DNA of 64,000 bases from Chlorobium sp. Its GTDB lineage: Bacteria > Bacteroidota > Chlorobiia > Chlorobiales > Chlorobiaceae. Within the stretch, counting starts at the first letter, position 1. Each line of letters starts with the position of its first letter. The stretch is from contig JANQHB010000039.1 in the NCBI GenBank assembly GCA_028277225.1, positions 1 through 64,000 of the forward strand. Direction: 5' to 3'. Of the stretch, positions 35,447 to 44,439 are shown in pieces. The notes below the pieces were generated by a model. It had not been told where the DNA came from. It saw only the letters and a program-made list of their open reading frames with translations, and ran no database searches. The translations under genes were made by a program, and so were the position numbers.

Positions 35447-35563
35447 CCTAAACTGAGCGTCCCGACATGTCGGGATACAGCGGCATTCCCTGTGCCTTGC
35501 ATTTCCGGCCCTGTGAAATATACGATCTTGATTTCACGGGGCTCGACAATCGCTCAATTTAGG
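35447..35563 (+). mobile_element. MITE-like element, copy 7 (117 bp)
   Basis: Termini CCTAAACTGAGCG and CGCTCAATTTAGG. Flanking pentamers are ATCAC and ATTAC, matching at 4 of 5. It contains the CCCGACATGTCGGGA hairpin and the CATTCCCTGTGCCTTGCAT block of the long copies. It lies immediately after the flavin-half-domain gene and upstream of the porin gene. Confidence 0.82.
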
Positions 35564-35613
35564 ATTACGTCATACCGTGATGTGTCGTGATGTTGCAAGA
35601 TCGTTTCAAGCCC

Positions 35614-35630
35614 GTAACAATTCCTTAACA
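35614..35630 (+). promoter_or_regulatory. Possible PhoB/PhoP-type direct repeat
   Basis: GTAACA and TTAACA are spaced 11 bases apart, close to the TTAACA-N5-TTAACA pattern of Gram-positive PhoP sites. It is about 90 bases upstream of the porin that starts the phosphate region. A chance match in AT-rich DNA is quite possible. Confidence 0.2.
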
Positions 35631-35718
35631 AAACGAGTGGTAGATTACCTGCGGTCAGGGCGTTTGCAGCAGATGTCCCTGTTCCTTCAAAGAACCAGAA
35701 AACATAATCACTTACATT

Positions 35719-36828
35719 ATGAAAAAAATTGTCGCACTTTTTGCGTTTCTGCTTGTTTCGGGATGGAGCACGGCGGAAGCTGTCGATTGGAACTGGAAAG
35801 GCGATGTCCGTTACCGTTACGAGTCGAAAATCAAGACCGATGATGAAAACAGCCGCGACCGTCACCGTATCCGCGTTCGTTTTGGCGTCTATCCCTGGAT
35901 CACCGAAGAACTGAGCGCCGGAGTCCAGCTTGCAACCGGTGGTACCGGTGAACATGCCGATCCGGTTTCAAGGAACGTGACGTTTGGAAATGGATTTTCA
36001 ATGAAAGACATCAACCTCAACCAGGCGTTCATCGATTACCATCCGATGTTCTTCGACGGTGATGCCAACTTCATCTTCGGTAAAAGGGAAGTCAAGCAGA
36101 CGCTTATCCGCGTCAATGATCTCGTATGGGACAGCGATCTTACCCTCGAAGGTATGACCTTCCATTATGGTAAAGACGGCAAGAAACAGCGCCAGGGTCT
36201 CAATGCTGTTGCCGGTTACTATTTCATCGATGAAATCAAAAAAAGCGAAGAAGATCCATTTCTCTGGGTGGCACAGCTCTCCTTCACAGGCAAAGCAGGC
36301 GATCTGGGCTTCATGCTCGGAGCCGGTTATTATGACTTCGAGAATATCGAAGGAATGTCTGATGGTATTCTTGGTGACTGGACAGACGGCGATTACTTCG
36401 GTAACTCTCACAACGGGGTATATTGGTATGATTATGACGTTGTTGAGATCTTCGGTAATGTCGGCGGTAAATTCAGCGGCGGTCTTCCCTGGAAAGTCTA
36501 TGGCCAGTATGTCGTGAACGTTGCTGAGGACGTTGATGACGACAACAACGGTTACCTGGTCGGCGTCAAGATCGGTAAAGCAAAGAAAGTCGGCCAGTGG
36601 GAGGTGGATGCCAATTACACCCACCTTGAGAAGGATGCTGTTCTTGGTGCCTATACCGATTCCGACCGCTGGGGCGGCGGTACCAATGGTCAGGGCTTCG
36701 AGGTCGGTGCCAAATATCATCTCGTACAGAACATGCTTCTCGGTGCAAAGTACCTCGGTCATGAGGATGGTATCGACAGTGATGAAACCCTTCACGTTTT
36801 TCAGGGTGACATTATTGTCAAGTTCTAA
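35719..36828 (+). CDS. Outer-membrane porin-like protein
   Basis: A 369-residue protein with signal peptide (about 1-22, ending TAEAVD). A beta-barrel pattern of alternating hydrophobic strands, Asp/Gly-rich turns, many aromatic residues and a C-terminal F (GDIIVKF) follows. Opening WNWKGDVRYRYESKIKTDD and RDRHRIRVRFGVYPWITEEL fit putative porins of the Chlorobiota/Bacteroidota type. It is acidic overall (many DD and ED turns). Because it immediately precedes the duplicated phosphate transporter genes, it may be a phosphate-induced porin (inference). It is ended by a strong terminator at 36908. Confidence 0.82.
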   Translation: MKKIVALFAFLLVSGWSTAEAVDWNWKGDVRYRYESKIKTDDENSRDRHRIRVRFGVYPWITEELSAGVQLATGGTGEHADPVSRNVTFGNGFSMKDINLNQAFIDYHPMFFDGDANFIFGKREVKQTLIRVNDLVWDSDLTLEGMTFHYGKDGKKQRQGLNAVAGYYFIDEIKKSEEDPFLWVAQLSFTGKAGDLGFMLGAGYYDFENIEGMSDGILGDWTDGDYFGNSHNGVYWYDYDVVEIFGNVGGKFSGGLPWKVYGQYVVNVAEDVDDDNNGYLVGVKIGKAKKVGQWEVDANYTHLEKDAVLGAYTDSDRWGGGTNGQGFEVGAKYHLVQNMLLGAKYLGHEDGIDSDETLHVFQGDIIVKF

Positions 36829-36907
36829 GGTATGAATGAACTTGAACATTTTGTGTTGCTGTTCTTTCTTGTAAGATGCGGATAAAGCCTGCTCGTCGCA
36901 GGTATCG

Positions 36908-36945
36908 TCACCGCTTCTCCAACTGAAGGAGAGGCGGTGATTTTT
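36908..36945 (+). terminator. Intrinsic terminator after the porin gene
   Basis: TCACCGCTTCTCC (36908-36920) pairs with GGAGAGGCGGTGA (36928-36940), with one G-T pair, and TTTTT follows. Confidence 0.88.
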
Positions 36946-37002
36946 GTGAGAATTTAAAAGTCTTTTTTGCTGTTGTTTCCAAACTTAAAATCAACAACGA
37001 TC

Positions 37003-37824
37003 ATGATGAACAAGATGAAAAAAATGCTGATGCTTGCCGCCATTTTCTGCTTTGCTGCGGCAGGACCTGTCCAGGCAAAGAACACCATTGTGATGGACGG
37101 TTCGACGACTGTCGGTCCGATCGCGAAATCTTTTGCGGCATACTTCACAGATAAAACAGGTGTTGAAGTTACCGTCAGTGAATCCGGCAGCGGTAACGGT
37201 GCAAAGAGCCTTATCAATGGGGCATGCGATATCGCAAACATGTCTCGTGCCATGAAAGACAAAGAGGCAAGTGCCGCAAAAGCAAAAGGGATCAATCCTG
37301 TCGAGCACATCGTTGCTCTCGACGGTCTTTCGGTTATCGTTCATCCGAGCAACTACGTTTCATCGTTGAAAATCGAGCAGATTCGCGATATCTACACCGG
37401 TAAGGTAACCAACTGGAGCATGGTTGGCGGCCCTAATGCAAAGATTGTCGTCATCCAGCGCGAGTCCAACAGCGGCACGCAGGATTCGTTCAGAAATCTC
37501 GTTGTCGGAAAAGGCAATCCTGTCACGAAACGCGCTGAAACACAGGCCAGCAACGGTGCCGTCAAAAGTCGTGTCGGTTCGACACCTGCAGCAATCGGCT
37601 TCATCGGTCTCGGTTTCCTCGATGATTCCGTCAAACCGCTTATCGTCAATGGCGTCGAACCAAGCGAAGAAACTGTGAAGAACGGTTCCTATCCTGTCGC
37701 CCGTCCTCTTTTCATGTACACCAATGGCGAGCCAACAGGCGTTGTCAAGCAGTTTATCGATCTTCCGATGACCGAAGACGGAAAACGCATGATCAGCGAG
37801 CTTGGCTACGTCAACCGTCATTGA
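37003..37824 (+). CDS. pstS: Phosphate ABC transporter substrate-binding protein (soluble)
   Basis: A 273-residue periplasmic phosphate-binding protein. A basic start and hydrophobic core (MLMLAAIFCFAAAGPVQAK) form a type I signal peptide. The phosphate-binding motifs are VMDGSTTVGPIAKS, SGSGNGAKSLINGACDIANMSR and SNSGTQDSF. The frame is open from a TTG at 36967, but ATG at 37003 or 37006 gives the proper signal peptide. It hands phosphate to the membrane permeases encoded downstream. A terminator at 37861 separates it from the second PstS. Confidence 0.92.
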   Translation: MMNKMKKMLMLAAIFCFAAAGPVQAKNTIVMDGSTTVGPIAKSFAAYFTDKTGVEVTVSESGSGNGAKSLINGACDIANMSRAMKDKEASAAKAKGINPVEHIVALDGLSVIVHPSNYVSSLKIEQIRDIYTGKVTNWSMVGGPNAKIVVIQRESNSGTQDSFRNLVVGKGNPVTKRAETQASNGAVKSRVGSTPAAIGFIGLGFLDDSVKPLIVNGVEPSEETVKNGSYPVARPLFMYTNGEPTGVVKQFIDLPMTEDGKRMISELGYVNRH

Positions 37825-37860
37825 TCCTGCAGGGCAGGATAGTGCGGTGTTTTCAACATC

Positions 37861-37891
37861 AAAAGCCACCTTTTACGGGTGGCTTTTTTTT
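37861..37891 (+). terminator. Intrinsic terminator after first pstS
   Basis: AAAAGCCACC (37861-37870) and GGTGGCTTTT (37878-37887) pair perfectly, and the T-run continues to 37891. Confidence 0.9.
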
Positions 37892-37944
37892 GATCCGGCA
37901 GGGAACATTCCCACCTCTTTGGTGGATTATTCAGGGTTTTCAAT

Positions 37945-37975
37945 GTTGACACAGTTGTGTTACAACTTTGTCAAC
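37945..37975. promoter_or_regulatory. 31-bp near-palindrome upstream of second pstS
   Basis: GTTGACACAGTTGT (37945-37958) and ACAACTTTGTCAAC (37962-37975) are reverse complements at 13 of 14 positions with a 3-base spacer. It is 115 bases upstream of the lipoprotein PstS start. Symmetry suggests a dimeric repressor/activator site; a TTGACA lies in the left arm. There is no T-run. Confidence 0.4.
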
Positions 37976-38090
37976 ACTTGTCCGGAGTGATAGAGAAAAG
38001 AAAATCAAATTGTAACTATAAGAGCATATCGGATATGGTAGGTGTTGCTGTTCGTTTCAATAACAAAAAAATTGAATCAAGGGGTTGAAC

Positions 38091-39224
38091 ATGAGGAAAT
38101 CTGTAACGTTGGTAGCGTTCATGCTTATGCTGGCAGGTGCTCTGTCAGTGATCGGCTGCGGCCAGAAAGCCGGGCAGACAGCAAAGGAGGAAGAGACCGC
38201 CGGAAAATCCGGACAGGCCGAAGAGGCTATTGAGTCCGCAAGGGATTATATCAGTATTGTCGGTTCTTCTACGGTATATCCGTTTGCCACGGTTGTCGCT
38301 GAACAGTTCGGAAAGACGACCGACTTCAAGACTCCCAAGATCGAGTCAACCGGTTCGGGGGGAGGTTTCAAGCTGTTTGCCGCCGGTGTTGGTGTAGAGC
38401 ATCCCGATATTACCAATGCTTCGAGAAGGATCAAAAAAACCGAGTGCGAGATGAGTGCTGAGAACGGTGTGACCGAGGTTGTAGAACTCAAGATCGGTTA
38501 CGACGGTATCGTGATGGCGAACTCGAAAAAAGCCGAGCCGTTCAAACTCACCCGCAAAGAAATTTTCCTCGCACTGGCAAAAGAGGTGCCTGATCCGAGC
38601 GGTGAAGAAGGCAAATTGGTACCGAATCCCTACAAAACCTGGAATGATGTCAACCCGGACCTGCCTGAAACAAGGATCGAAGTGCTTGGCCCTCCGCCGA
38701 CATCAGGTACACGTGACGCATTTGTCGAACTTGCCATGGAAACAGGTGCCAAGGAATTTGCATGGATAAAAGCTCTGAAAAAAGAGGACAAGAAGAAGTT
38801 CAAGGGTATTGCTCACACGGTTCGTGAAGACGGTGCCTATGTTGAAGCAGGTGAAAACGATAACCTGATCGTTCAGAAGCTCAATGCCAATCCGGATGCT
38901 CTCGGTATTTTCGGTTTCAGCTTCCTCGATCAGAACACCGACAAGATGCAGGGTGCTTTTGTTGACGGTGTTCAGCCTGCATTCAGCGCGATCGCCGACG
39001 GTTCGTATCCGCTCTCACGTCCTCTCTTTTTCTATGTCAAGAAAGCACATGTCGGCACTATTCCCGGCATGGCGGAATATCTTGAAGAATTCACCTCTGA
39101 AAAAGCATGGGGAGACGAAGGGTACCTGACCGAAAAAGGACTTATTCCGATGCCTGAAAAAGAGCGTGAAAAATACGCGTCGATCGCAAAAAATCTTACG
39201 CCGATCACATGTGATGAACTGTAA
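38091..39224 (+). CDS. pstS: Phosphate-binding lipoprotein, PstS family
   Basis: A 377-residue second phosphate-binding protein, here a lipoprotein: the lipobox SVIGC is followed by a Glu/Gly/Lys-rich tether. Binding motifs are IVGSSTVYPFATVVAEQF, ESTGSGGGFKLFAAGVG, DITNASRRIK, and GPPPTSGTRDAF. It is about 100 residues longer than the soluble PstS at 37003 and only distantly like it. ATG at 38091 has AGGGG eight bases before it; the TTG at 38085 is not needed. A strong terminator lies between it and pstB, so higher expression of the binding protein is likely. Confidence 0.92.
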   Translation: MRKSVTLVAFMLMLAGALSVIGCGQKAGQTAKEEETAGKSGQAEEAIESARDYISIVGSSTVYPFATVVAEQFGKTTDFKTPKIESTGSGGGFKLFAAGVGVEHPDITNASRRIKKTECEMSAENGVTEVVELKIGYDGIVMANSKKAEPFKLTRKEIFLALAKEVPDPSGEEGKLVPNPYKTWNDVNPDLPETRIEVLGPPPTSGTRDAFVELAMETGAKEFAWIKALKKEDKKKFKGIAHTVREDGAYVEAGENDNLIVQKLNANPDALGIFGFSFLDQNTDKMQGAFVDGVQPAFSAIADGSYPLSRPLFFYVKKAHVGTIPGMAEYLEEFTSEKAWGDEGYLTEKGLIPMPEKEREKYASIAKNLTPITCDEL

Positions 39225-39270
39225 TGCTCATTAAGTACGGGAACTTTGGCTATTGATATGTTTGTGATAG

Positions 39271-39297
39271 GGTCGGCAGCAGTCCTGCCGGCCTTTT
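39271..39297 (+). terminator. Intrinsic terminator after second pstS
   Basis: GGTCGGCAG (39271-39279) pairs with CTGCCGGCC (39285-39293), with one G-T pair, and TTTT follows. It could attenuate read-through into pstB. Confidence 0.75.
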
Positions 39298-39374
39298 ATA
39301 TGCCCTGAAGCCGGTCCGGGGTGCTGCACCCGTCCGAAAAGCATCAGATAATCAAAAGGTGAGTATAATCAGCA

Positions 39375-40220
39375 ATGCTGGATGTCTTGAATACAACAAC
39401 CGTGGAAAAACGAAATCTTGCTCCAAGGGACAGCCGGAAAACAATCGGCACCGTCAATGTGCCGAACCCGAGAATGGTCTGCCGGAACGTCAACGTGTAT
39501 TACGGTGACAAGCAGGCTATCCGGAATGTCACGATCGATATCGGGTGTAACGAGGTTCTTTCAATGATAGGTCCTTCAGGATGCGGCAAGTCTACCTTCT
39601 TGCGCTGTTTGAACCGTATGAACGATACGATCGACAACTGCCGGGTTGAGGGAGACATCATTTTTGAAGGCAATGATATCTATGATCCCTCGATTGACGT
39701 CGTTCCTCTCAGAGCCCAGGTCGGGATGGTTTTTCAGAAACCCAATCCCTTTCCAAAATCCATTTACGAAAACATTGCATGGGCGCCTAAAATACACGGT
39801 ATCGTGGAATCGAAATCGGATGCCGATGAAATTGTCGAAACCTCTCTTGTAAAAGCCGGCTTGTGGGAAGAGGTGAAGGACCGCCTGGACCAGCCGGGGA
39901 CAGGTCTTTCCGGCGGACAGCAGCAGCGCCTCTGCATAGCACGCGCAATCGCGGTAAGCCCTGAAGTGATCCTGATGGACGAGCCCTGCTCGGCGCTTGA
40001 TCCGATCGCTACCGCAAAAATTGAAGATCTTATAGAGGAACTCCGTTCACACTATACGATCGCCATTGTGACACATTCCATGCAGCAGGCTGCACGTGTG
40101 TCGCAAAGAACAGCATTTTTCCATCTTGGCGACCTGATAGAAGTCGGCAAGACCGATGACGTCTTCACCAAGCCTTTACACCAGTTAACTGAGGATTACA
40201 TCACCGGTCGATACGGGTGA
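39375..40220 (+). CDS. pstB: Phosphate ABC transporter ATP-binding protein, first copy
   Basis: A 281-residue ABC ATPase that powers phosphate import. Walker A is GPSGCGKST, the Q-loop is GMVFQKPNPFP, the signature is LSGGQQQRLCIARAI, and Walker B is VILMDEPCSALDP. The H-loop is IVTHSM. The N-terminus has about 35 residues before the ABC core, longer than in many PstB. It is nearly as similar in motifs to the second PstB at 45794. A MITE-like element separates it from pstC by 178 bases. Confidence 0.95.
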   Translation: MLDVLNTTTVEKRNLAPRDSRKTIGTVNVPNPRMVCRNVNVYYGDKQAIRNVTIDIGCNEVLSMIGPSGCGKSTFLRCLNRMNDTIDNCRVEGDIIFEGNDIYDPSIDVVPLRAQVGMVFQKPNPFPKSIYENIAWAPKIHGIVESKSDADEIVETSLVKAGLWEEVKDRLDQPGTGLSGGQQQRLCIARAIAVSPEVILMDEPCSALDPIATAKIEDLIEELRSHYTIAIVTHSMQQAARVSQRTAFFHLGDLIEVGKTDDVFTKPLHQLTEDYITGRYG

Positions 40221-40240
40221 TATAAACTATCGATCATCGA

Positions 40241-40390
40241 CCTGAACCGAGTGTCCCGACTTTTCGGGGTGCTCAATGATAATAAGTTTATTAAAAACAA
40301 TCTTTTACACTGTGTTTATTGTGAGATTATCCCTTGCCTCTCGGGTGAAAGCTGATAAAAAGCGGCATTTGTTGAAACGCTCAATTCAGG
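40241..40390 (+). mobile_element. MITE-like element, copy 8 (150 bp)
   Basis: Left end CCTGAACCGAGTG, right end CGCTCAATTCAGG. It contains AGTTTATTAAAAACAATCTT and the GATAAAAAGCGGCATTTGTTGAAA core. Flanks ATCGA and ATTAA match at only 3 of 5. The right end places AGGA nine bases before the pstC start, so it may have supplied the Shine-Dalgarno. Confidence 0.82.
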
Positions 40391-40398
40391 ATTAAATA

Positions 40399-41787
40399 AT
40401 GTCCCCACTTCTTTTGCTTCTGCTGCTGCTTGTGCTTTCCGTTGCCGGATATATCATGGGACAGCAAAAGGCTCTCGGTCTTGCAAGGAAAACGGGAGGT
40501 ACTCGCAATCTGCATTCGCTTCCTGTTTATTACGGTGCACTTACCGCGCTCTGGTGCTGCCTGCCGGCTTTTTTCATGTTTCTCTTCTGGATCGCGTTCG
40601 AACAGAGTATCATTACCGGGCTTATGGCCGCCGATCTTCCCGAAGAGGCCCTTGCTCTTCCTGCTGCGCGCCTGAACGTGCTGATCAACGATATCCAGAG
40701 CCTTGCCGGCGGCAATATCGTTTCCGGCGAGGTCACGCCGCTCATGCAGAAGGCGGCTTCACACTATCTCAGCCTGAAAGGTATCGGACAGATGATCACC
40801 TCGGTTATCGTTCTTGTTGCTGCCGTGACAGGCATGCTTCTGGTTCACGGGCGGATCAGGCCGGATATGCGTGCCAGAAATCAGGTGGAGAATGCGTTTA
40901 TGGGATTGCTTGTCGTCTGTTCGACGATAGCGATATTCACAACGATCGGTATTGTCCTGAGCATCCTGTACGAGGCTGTACGCTTCTTTCAGCAGATACC
41001 GGTCACGGACTTTCTGTTCGGTCTCGAGTGGAGTCCGCAGATGGCCATCAGGGAAGACCAGGTCGGTTCATCCGGGGCGTTCGGTGCAGTACCGGTGTTT
41101 GTCGGAACCATACTGATCTCTGCAATAGCCATGTTCGTGGCTGCTCCCGTCGGCCTGTTGTCGGCGATCTATCTGTCGGAATACGCCGACAGGAGACTGC
41201 GTGCGGTCGCCAAACCTCTGCTGGAAATACTCGCAGGTATACCGACGGTTGTTTACGGCTTTTTCGCGGCACTTGTCGTTGCCCCGCTTATCCGGAACAG
41301 CGGCGCACAGATCGGCCTGGATGTGTCGTCTGAAAGCGCGCTCGCGGCAGGGCTTGTCATGGGGATCATGATCATCCCTTTTGTATCGTCGTTATCGGAC
41401 GATGTCATCAACGCGGTACCGCAAAGTCTCAGGGACGGTGCATACAGCGTAGGCGCGACCCGATCGGAAACCATAAAACATGTCCTTGTTCCTGCGGCAC
41501 TTCCCGGAATAGTCGGTGGTCTTCTGCTCGCTGTTTCGAGGGCTATAGGCGAGACAATGATCGTGGTTATGGCCGCAGGGCTTTCGGCGAACATGACAGC
41601 CAATCCGCTGCAGGCGGTCACGACCGTGACCGTGCAGATCGTCACTCTTCTCGTGGGTGACCAGGAATTTGACAGCCCGAAAACCCTCGCAGCTTTCGCA
41701 CTTGGCCTTGTTTTGTTCATCGGAACGCTTTTTCTGAACATAATCGCCTTGACAGTTGTCAGAAAATACCGGGAGAGATATGAATAA
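40399..41787 (+). CDS. pstC: Phosphate ABC transporter permease PstC, long form
   Basis: A 462-residue permease. The C-terminal half is the typical PstC permease domain with six helices, an EAA-like loop (SLRDGAYSVGATRSETIKHVLVPAALPGI) and AIGETMIVVMAAG. The N-terminal 180 residues contain three further hydrophobic segments and a periplasmic loop (LPEEALALPAARLNVLINDI). This resembles the long PstC forms known with DUF3333-type PstA in alphaproteobacteria. The pstA gene starts inside its 3' end (overlap of 8 bases). Confidence 0.92.
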   Translation: MSPLLLLLLLLVLSVAGYIMGQQKALGLARKTGGTRNLHSLPVYYGALTALWCCLPAFFMFLFWIAFEQSIITGLMAADLPEEALALPAARLNVLINDIQSLAGGNIVSGEVTPLMQKAASHYLSLKGIGQMITSVIVLVAAVTGMLLVHGRIRPDMRARNQVENAFMGLLVVCSTIAIFTTIGIVLSILYEAVRFFQQIPVTDFLFGLEWSPQMAIREDQVGSSGAFGAVPVFVGTILISAIAMFVAAPVGLLSAIYLSEYADRRLRAVAKPLLEILAGIPTVVYGFFAALVVAPLIRNSGAQIGLDVSSESALAAGLVMGIMIIPFVSSLSDDVINAVPQSLRDGAYSVGATRSETIKHVLVPAALPGIVGGLLLAVSRAIGETMIVVMAAGLSANMTANPLQAVTTVTVQIVTLLVGDQEFDSPKTLAAFALGLVLFIGTLFLNIIALTVVRKYRERYE

Positions 41788-43075
41788 CAGTTCAACAAAG
41801 AACGGAAGCAGGAACGCAGGGCGGACGATCGATATCGTCAACAAGGGACTGAAACGCAGGTACCGCAAGGAAAAGCGTTTCAGGTTATATGGTATACTGT
41901 CGATCGCGGCAAGCGCTGCATTTCTCGCGTTTCTGCTCACCAGTATCGTTATGAACGGTTACAGCGCTTTTCTGCAGACCTGCATCAGGCTCGATGTTCC
42001 CATTGAAGCCGGAATGATCGATGAAAGCAATCCCAAACGATCTGATTTCCAGGGAATCATCAAATCCGCCATAAGGGAGTATTATCCCGATGTGACAGAG
42101 CGGCGGGAAAAGCGGGAACTCTATTCACTGTTCAGTTCCGGAGCGGCATATCAGCTGCGTAACAATGTGCTCGACAATCCGCCCGAAGCAGGCGCAACAC
42201 TGAGTCTCTGGGTTCTTGCCGATGATGACGTGGATATGCTCATGAAGGGGCACATGAAAAGGGATGTGCCGGAGAGTGAACGGCGTCTGAACGACCGGCA
42301 GCTCCGGTGGATCGAAAAACTGGAAAATGACGACAGGATAGAGAAGCGGTTCAATACGACGTTTTTTACATCGGGGGATTCAAGGGAGCCTGAGCTTGCG
42401 GGTATCTGGGGAGCGGTCAGGGGATCGTTTTATACCATGCTCGTAACACTTGCCCTGTCTTTTCCGATCGGTATTGCAGCCGCAGTCTATCTCGAGGAAT
42501 TTGCTCCAAAAAATCTGGCGACGGATTTTATCGAGGTGAACATCAACAATCTCGCAGCAGTCCCGTCAATCGTTTTCGGATTGCTCGGACTGGCTGTTTT
42601 CCTCAACTTTTTCGGGATGCCTCGTTCGACGCCGCTTGTCGGCGGTATTGTCCTGATGCTGATGACGCTGCCCACCATCATTATAGCCAGCCGTGCGGCG
42701 CTCAAGGCCGTACCGCCGTCGATCCGTGAGGCGGCACTCGGTGTCGGATCCTCGAAACTGCAGGTTGTCTCCAGCCACGTTCTGCCTCTTGCCCTTCCTG
42801 GAATGCTGACTGGCACCATTATCGGCATGGCACAGGCGCTGGGCGAAACCGCACCCCTCCTGATGATCGGAATGGTGGCGTTTATCGTCGATATTCCCGG
42901 TGGATTTACCGACCCGGCTGCCGTGATGCCTGTTCAGATCTACCTTTGGGCGGACAGTCCGGAAAGAGCGTTTGTCGAGAAGACCTCTGCTGCGATCATG
43001 GTGCTTCTCGGATTCCTGATCGCCATGAACGCTCTTGCTGTTGTCATGCGCAAAAAATTCGAGAGGCGCTGGTAA
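41780..43075 (+). CDS. pstA: Phosphate ABC transporter permease PstA, long form (DUF3333-like N-terminus)
   Basis: A 431-residue permease. After an N-terminal helix (about 40-60), a large extracytoplasmic insert of roughly 140 residues (to about 205) is present before the permease core. It resembles the DUF3333 domain seen in long PstA proteins. The core has VYLEEFAPKNLATDFIEVNI, AALGVGSSKLQVVSSHVLPLALPGM and GETAPLLMIGMVAF. ATG at 41780 overlaps the pstC stop, so the pair is translationally coupled. The TTG at 41756 is rejected. It partners with the long PstC at 40399. Confidence 0.92.
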   Translation: MNNSSTKNGSRNAGRTIDIVNKGLKRRYRKEKRFRLYGILSIAASAAFLAFLLTSIVMNGYSAFLQTCIRLDVPIEAGMIDESNPKRSDFQGIIKSAIREYYPDVTERREKRELYSLFSSGAAYQLRNNVLDNPPEAGATLSLWVLADDDVDMLMKGHMKRDVPESERRLNDRQLRWIEKLENDDRIEKRFNTTFFTSGDSREPELAGIWGAVRGSFYTMLVTLALSFPIGIAAAVYLEEFAPKNLATDFIEVNINNLAAVPSIVFGLLGLAVFLNFFGMPRSTPLVGGIVLMLMTLPTIIIASRAALKAVPPSIREAALGVGSSKLQVVSSHVLPLALPGMLTGTIIGMAQALGETAPLLMIGMVAFIVDIPGGFTDPAAVMPVQIYLWADSPERAFVEKTSAAIMVLLGFLIAMNALAVVMRKKFERRW

Positions 43076-43166
43076 ATGCGAAAGAATGCGGTTGCAGATG
43101 TAACAGATATGTAACATGCCCGGCATTGCCGGCAGAGGTGCAGGAGTATACATTACAGTACATTTA

Positions 43167-43201
43167 CCTGGACCGGCATTTCAACAATCGATCAATTCAG
43201 G
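43167..43201 (+). mobile_element. Minimal MITE-like element, copy 9 (35 bp), with target duplication
   Basis: CCTGGACCGGCATTTCAACA with right terminus GATCAATTCAGG. It is flanked by perfect 5-bp repeats ATTTA (43162-43166 and 43202-43206). It separates the first pstCA pair from the second. Confidence 0.75.
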
Positions 43202-43249
43202 ATTTACATTATATTTCCGTCATCTTTTGTTCATCAATATCCCTTGTCC

Positions 43250-44413
43250 ATGGCTGAAGCGCCTTTAAACAGCTCCAAAAAACCCGATGCGTTTGTCATG
43301 ACGCCCGAAAAACTTCGCCGTCAGAGGATCGCGAAATTTCTCGGTGAAGGTTTCCTCCTTGTCGTTGCATCATTTGTCGCTATTGTTGTTCTCTTTATTT
43401 TTTACTTCGTAGCGATTGACGCTATTCCTTTTTTTCAACAGAGAGGATTTGGTGAATTTTTTACCAGTACGAGCTGGTATCCCGCCGATGAGCCGGGAGA
43501 GTTCGGTGCTCTTGCCATTATATACGGCAGCGGTATGGTGACTATCGGTTCCGCATTGATCGCCGTTCCACTCGGAATAGCTGCTGCAATATGTCTCAGT
43601 GACGTTCTTCCCTTTGCTGTGCGACAGTATGCCAAGCCGGTCATAGAGATGCTCGCTGCAATTCCTTCGGTTGCATACGGCTTTTTCGCACTCGTTATTT
43701 TTGCCCCTCTCCTCCAGAACTATGGAGGGCCTCTCCTGATGTGGACATGGTGGCTGATAGCGGGGCCGTTTGTTTTTCTCGCTGTGATTGTCGTTTCAGA
43801 CCTTGTGACATCAGGCGGAGAAGATACGGATGCAAGAAAAACAATTCGGTGGATCGTGACTGTTGTTTTCGGCATGATTGCACTGCTGTTCCTTTATTAT
43901 GTGGGCAAGACACTCAACGCCATCCAGATCCTCAGCGGAACCAATGCGCTGAACGTGTCGCTCATTCTCAGCTTCATGGCGCTGCCGACCATCGTGAGTG
44001 TTTCGGAAGATTCACTCCAGGCTGTCGGGCGCGAACTGAGAGAGGGGAGTTACGCCCTCGGCGCAACAAGGGCGGAAACGATCGTCAAGACAGTTCTTCC
44101 CGCTGCAAGCAGCGGTATTCTTGCCGCCGTTATTCTCGGCATCATGCGTGCAATTGGCGAAACCATGGTTGTCTGGATGGCATCGGGTAACTCGTCGCAC
44201 ATCCCCGAGCCCTGGTTCAACTATCTCGATTCAATCAGAACCCTTACTGCGACTATAGCCGGTGATATGGGCGAGGCGGATCAGGTAACCGGTTCAGCTC
44301 GCTACCACGTGCTTTTTGCAATGGGGCTCCTTCTGCTCATCATCAGTTTTGTAAGCAATTTTGTCAGTGAACGTATTGTCGTCAGGCAGAGAAAAATTCT
44401 TGCCGGTGAGTAG
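43250..44413 (+). CDS. pstC: Phosphate ABC transporter permease PstC, second copy
   Basis: A 387-residue permease. An N-terminal helix (about 27-55) is followed by FTSTSWYPADEPGEFGALAI, the usual PstC periplasmic segment. The core carries SDVLPFAVRQYAKPVIEMLAAIPSVAYGFF and the EAA loop ELREGSYALGATRAETIVKT with AIGETMVVWMASG. A hydrophobic insert of about 60 residues (near 165-230, WTWWLIAGPFVFLAVIVV) lengthens it relative to the normal 300-320. The ATG at 43250 is preferred to TTG at 43244. It pairs with pstA at 44440 and pstB at 45794. Confidence 0.92.
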   Translation: MAEAPLNSSKKPDAFVMTPEKLRRQRIAKFLGEGFLLVVASFVAIVVLFIFYFVAIDAIPFFQQRGFGEFFTSTSWYPADEPGEFGALAIIYGSGMVTIGSALIAVPLGIAAAICLSDVLPFAVRQYAKPVIEMLAAIPSVAYGFFALVIFAPLLQNYGGPLLMWTWWLIAGPFVFLAVIVVSDLVTSGGEDTDARKTIRWIVTVVFGMIALLFLYYVGKTLNAIQILSGTNALNVSLILSFMALPTIVSVSEDSLQAVGRELREGSYALGATRAETIVKTVLPAASSGILAAVILGIMRAIGETMVVWMASGNSSHIPEPWFNYLDSIRTLTATIAGDMGEADQVTGSARYHVLFAMGLLLLIISFVSNFVSERIVVRQRKILAGE

Positions 44414-44439
44414 TATTTAATCATCTAACTCTTCGATTC

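Noticed and set aside
37967..37983. E. coli-type Pho box (TTGTCA and TTGTCC)
   Set aside because: The repeats are spaced 10, not 11, and match only partly; overlap with the near-palindrome makes the reading ambiguous.
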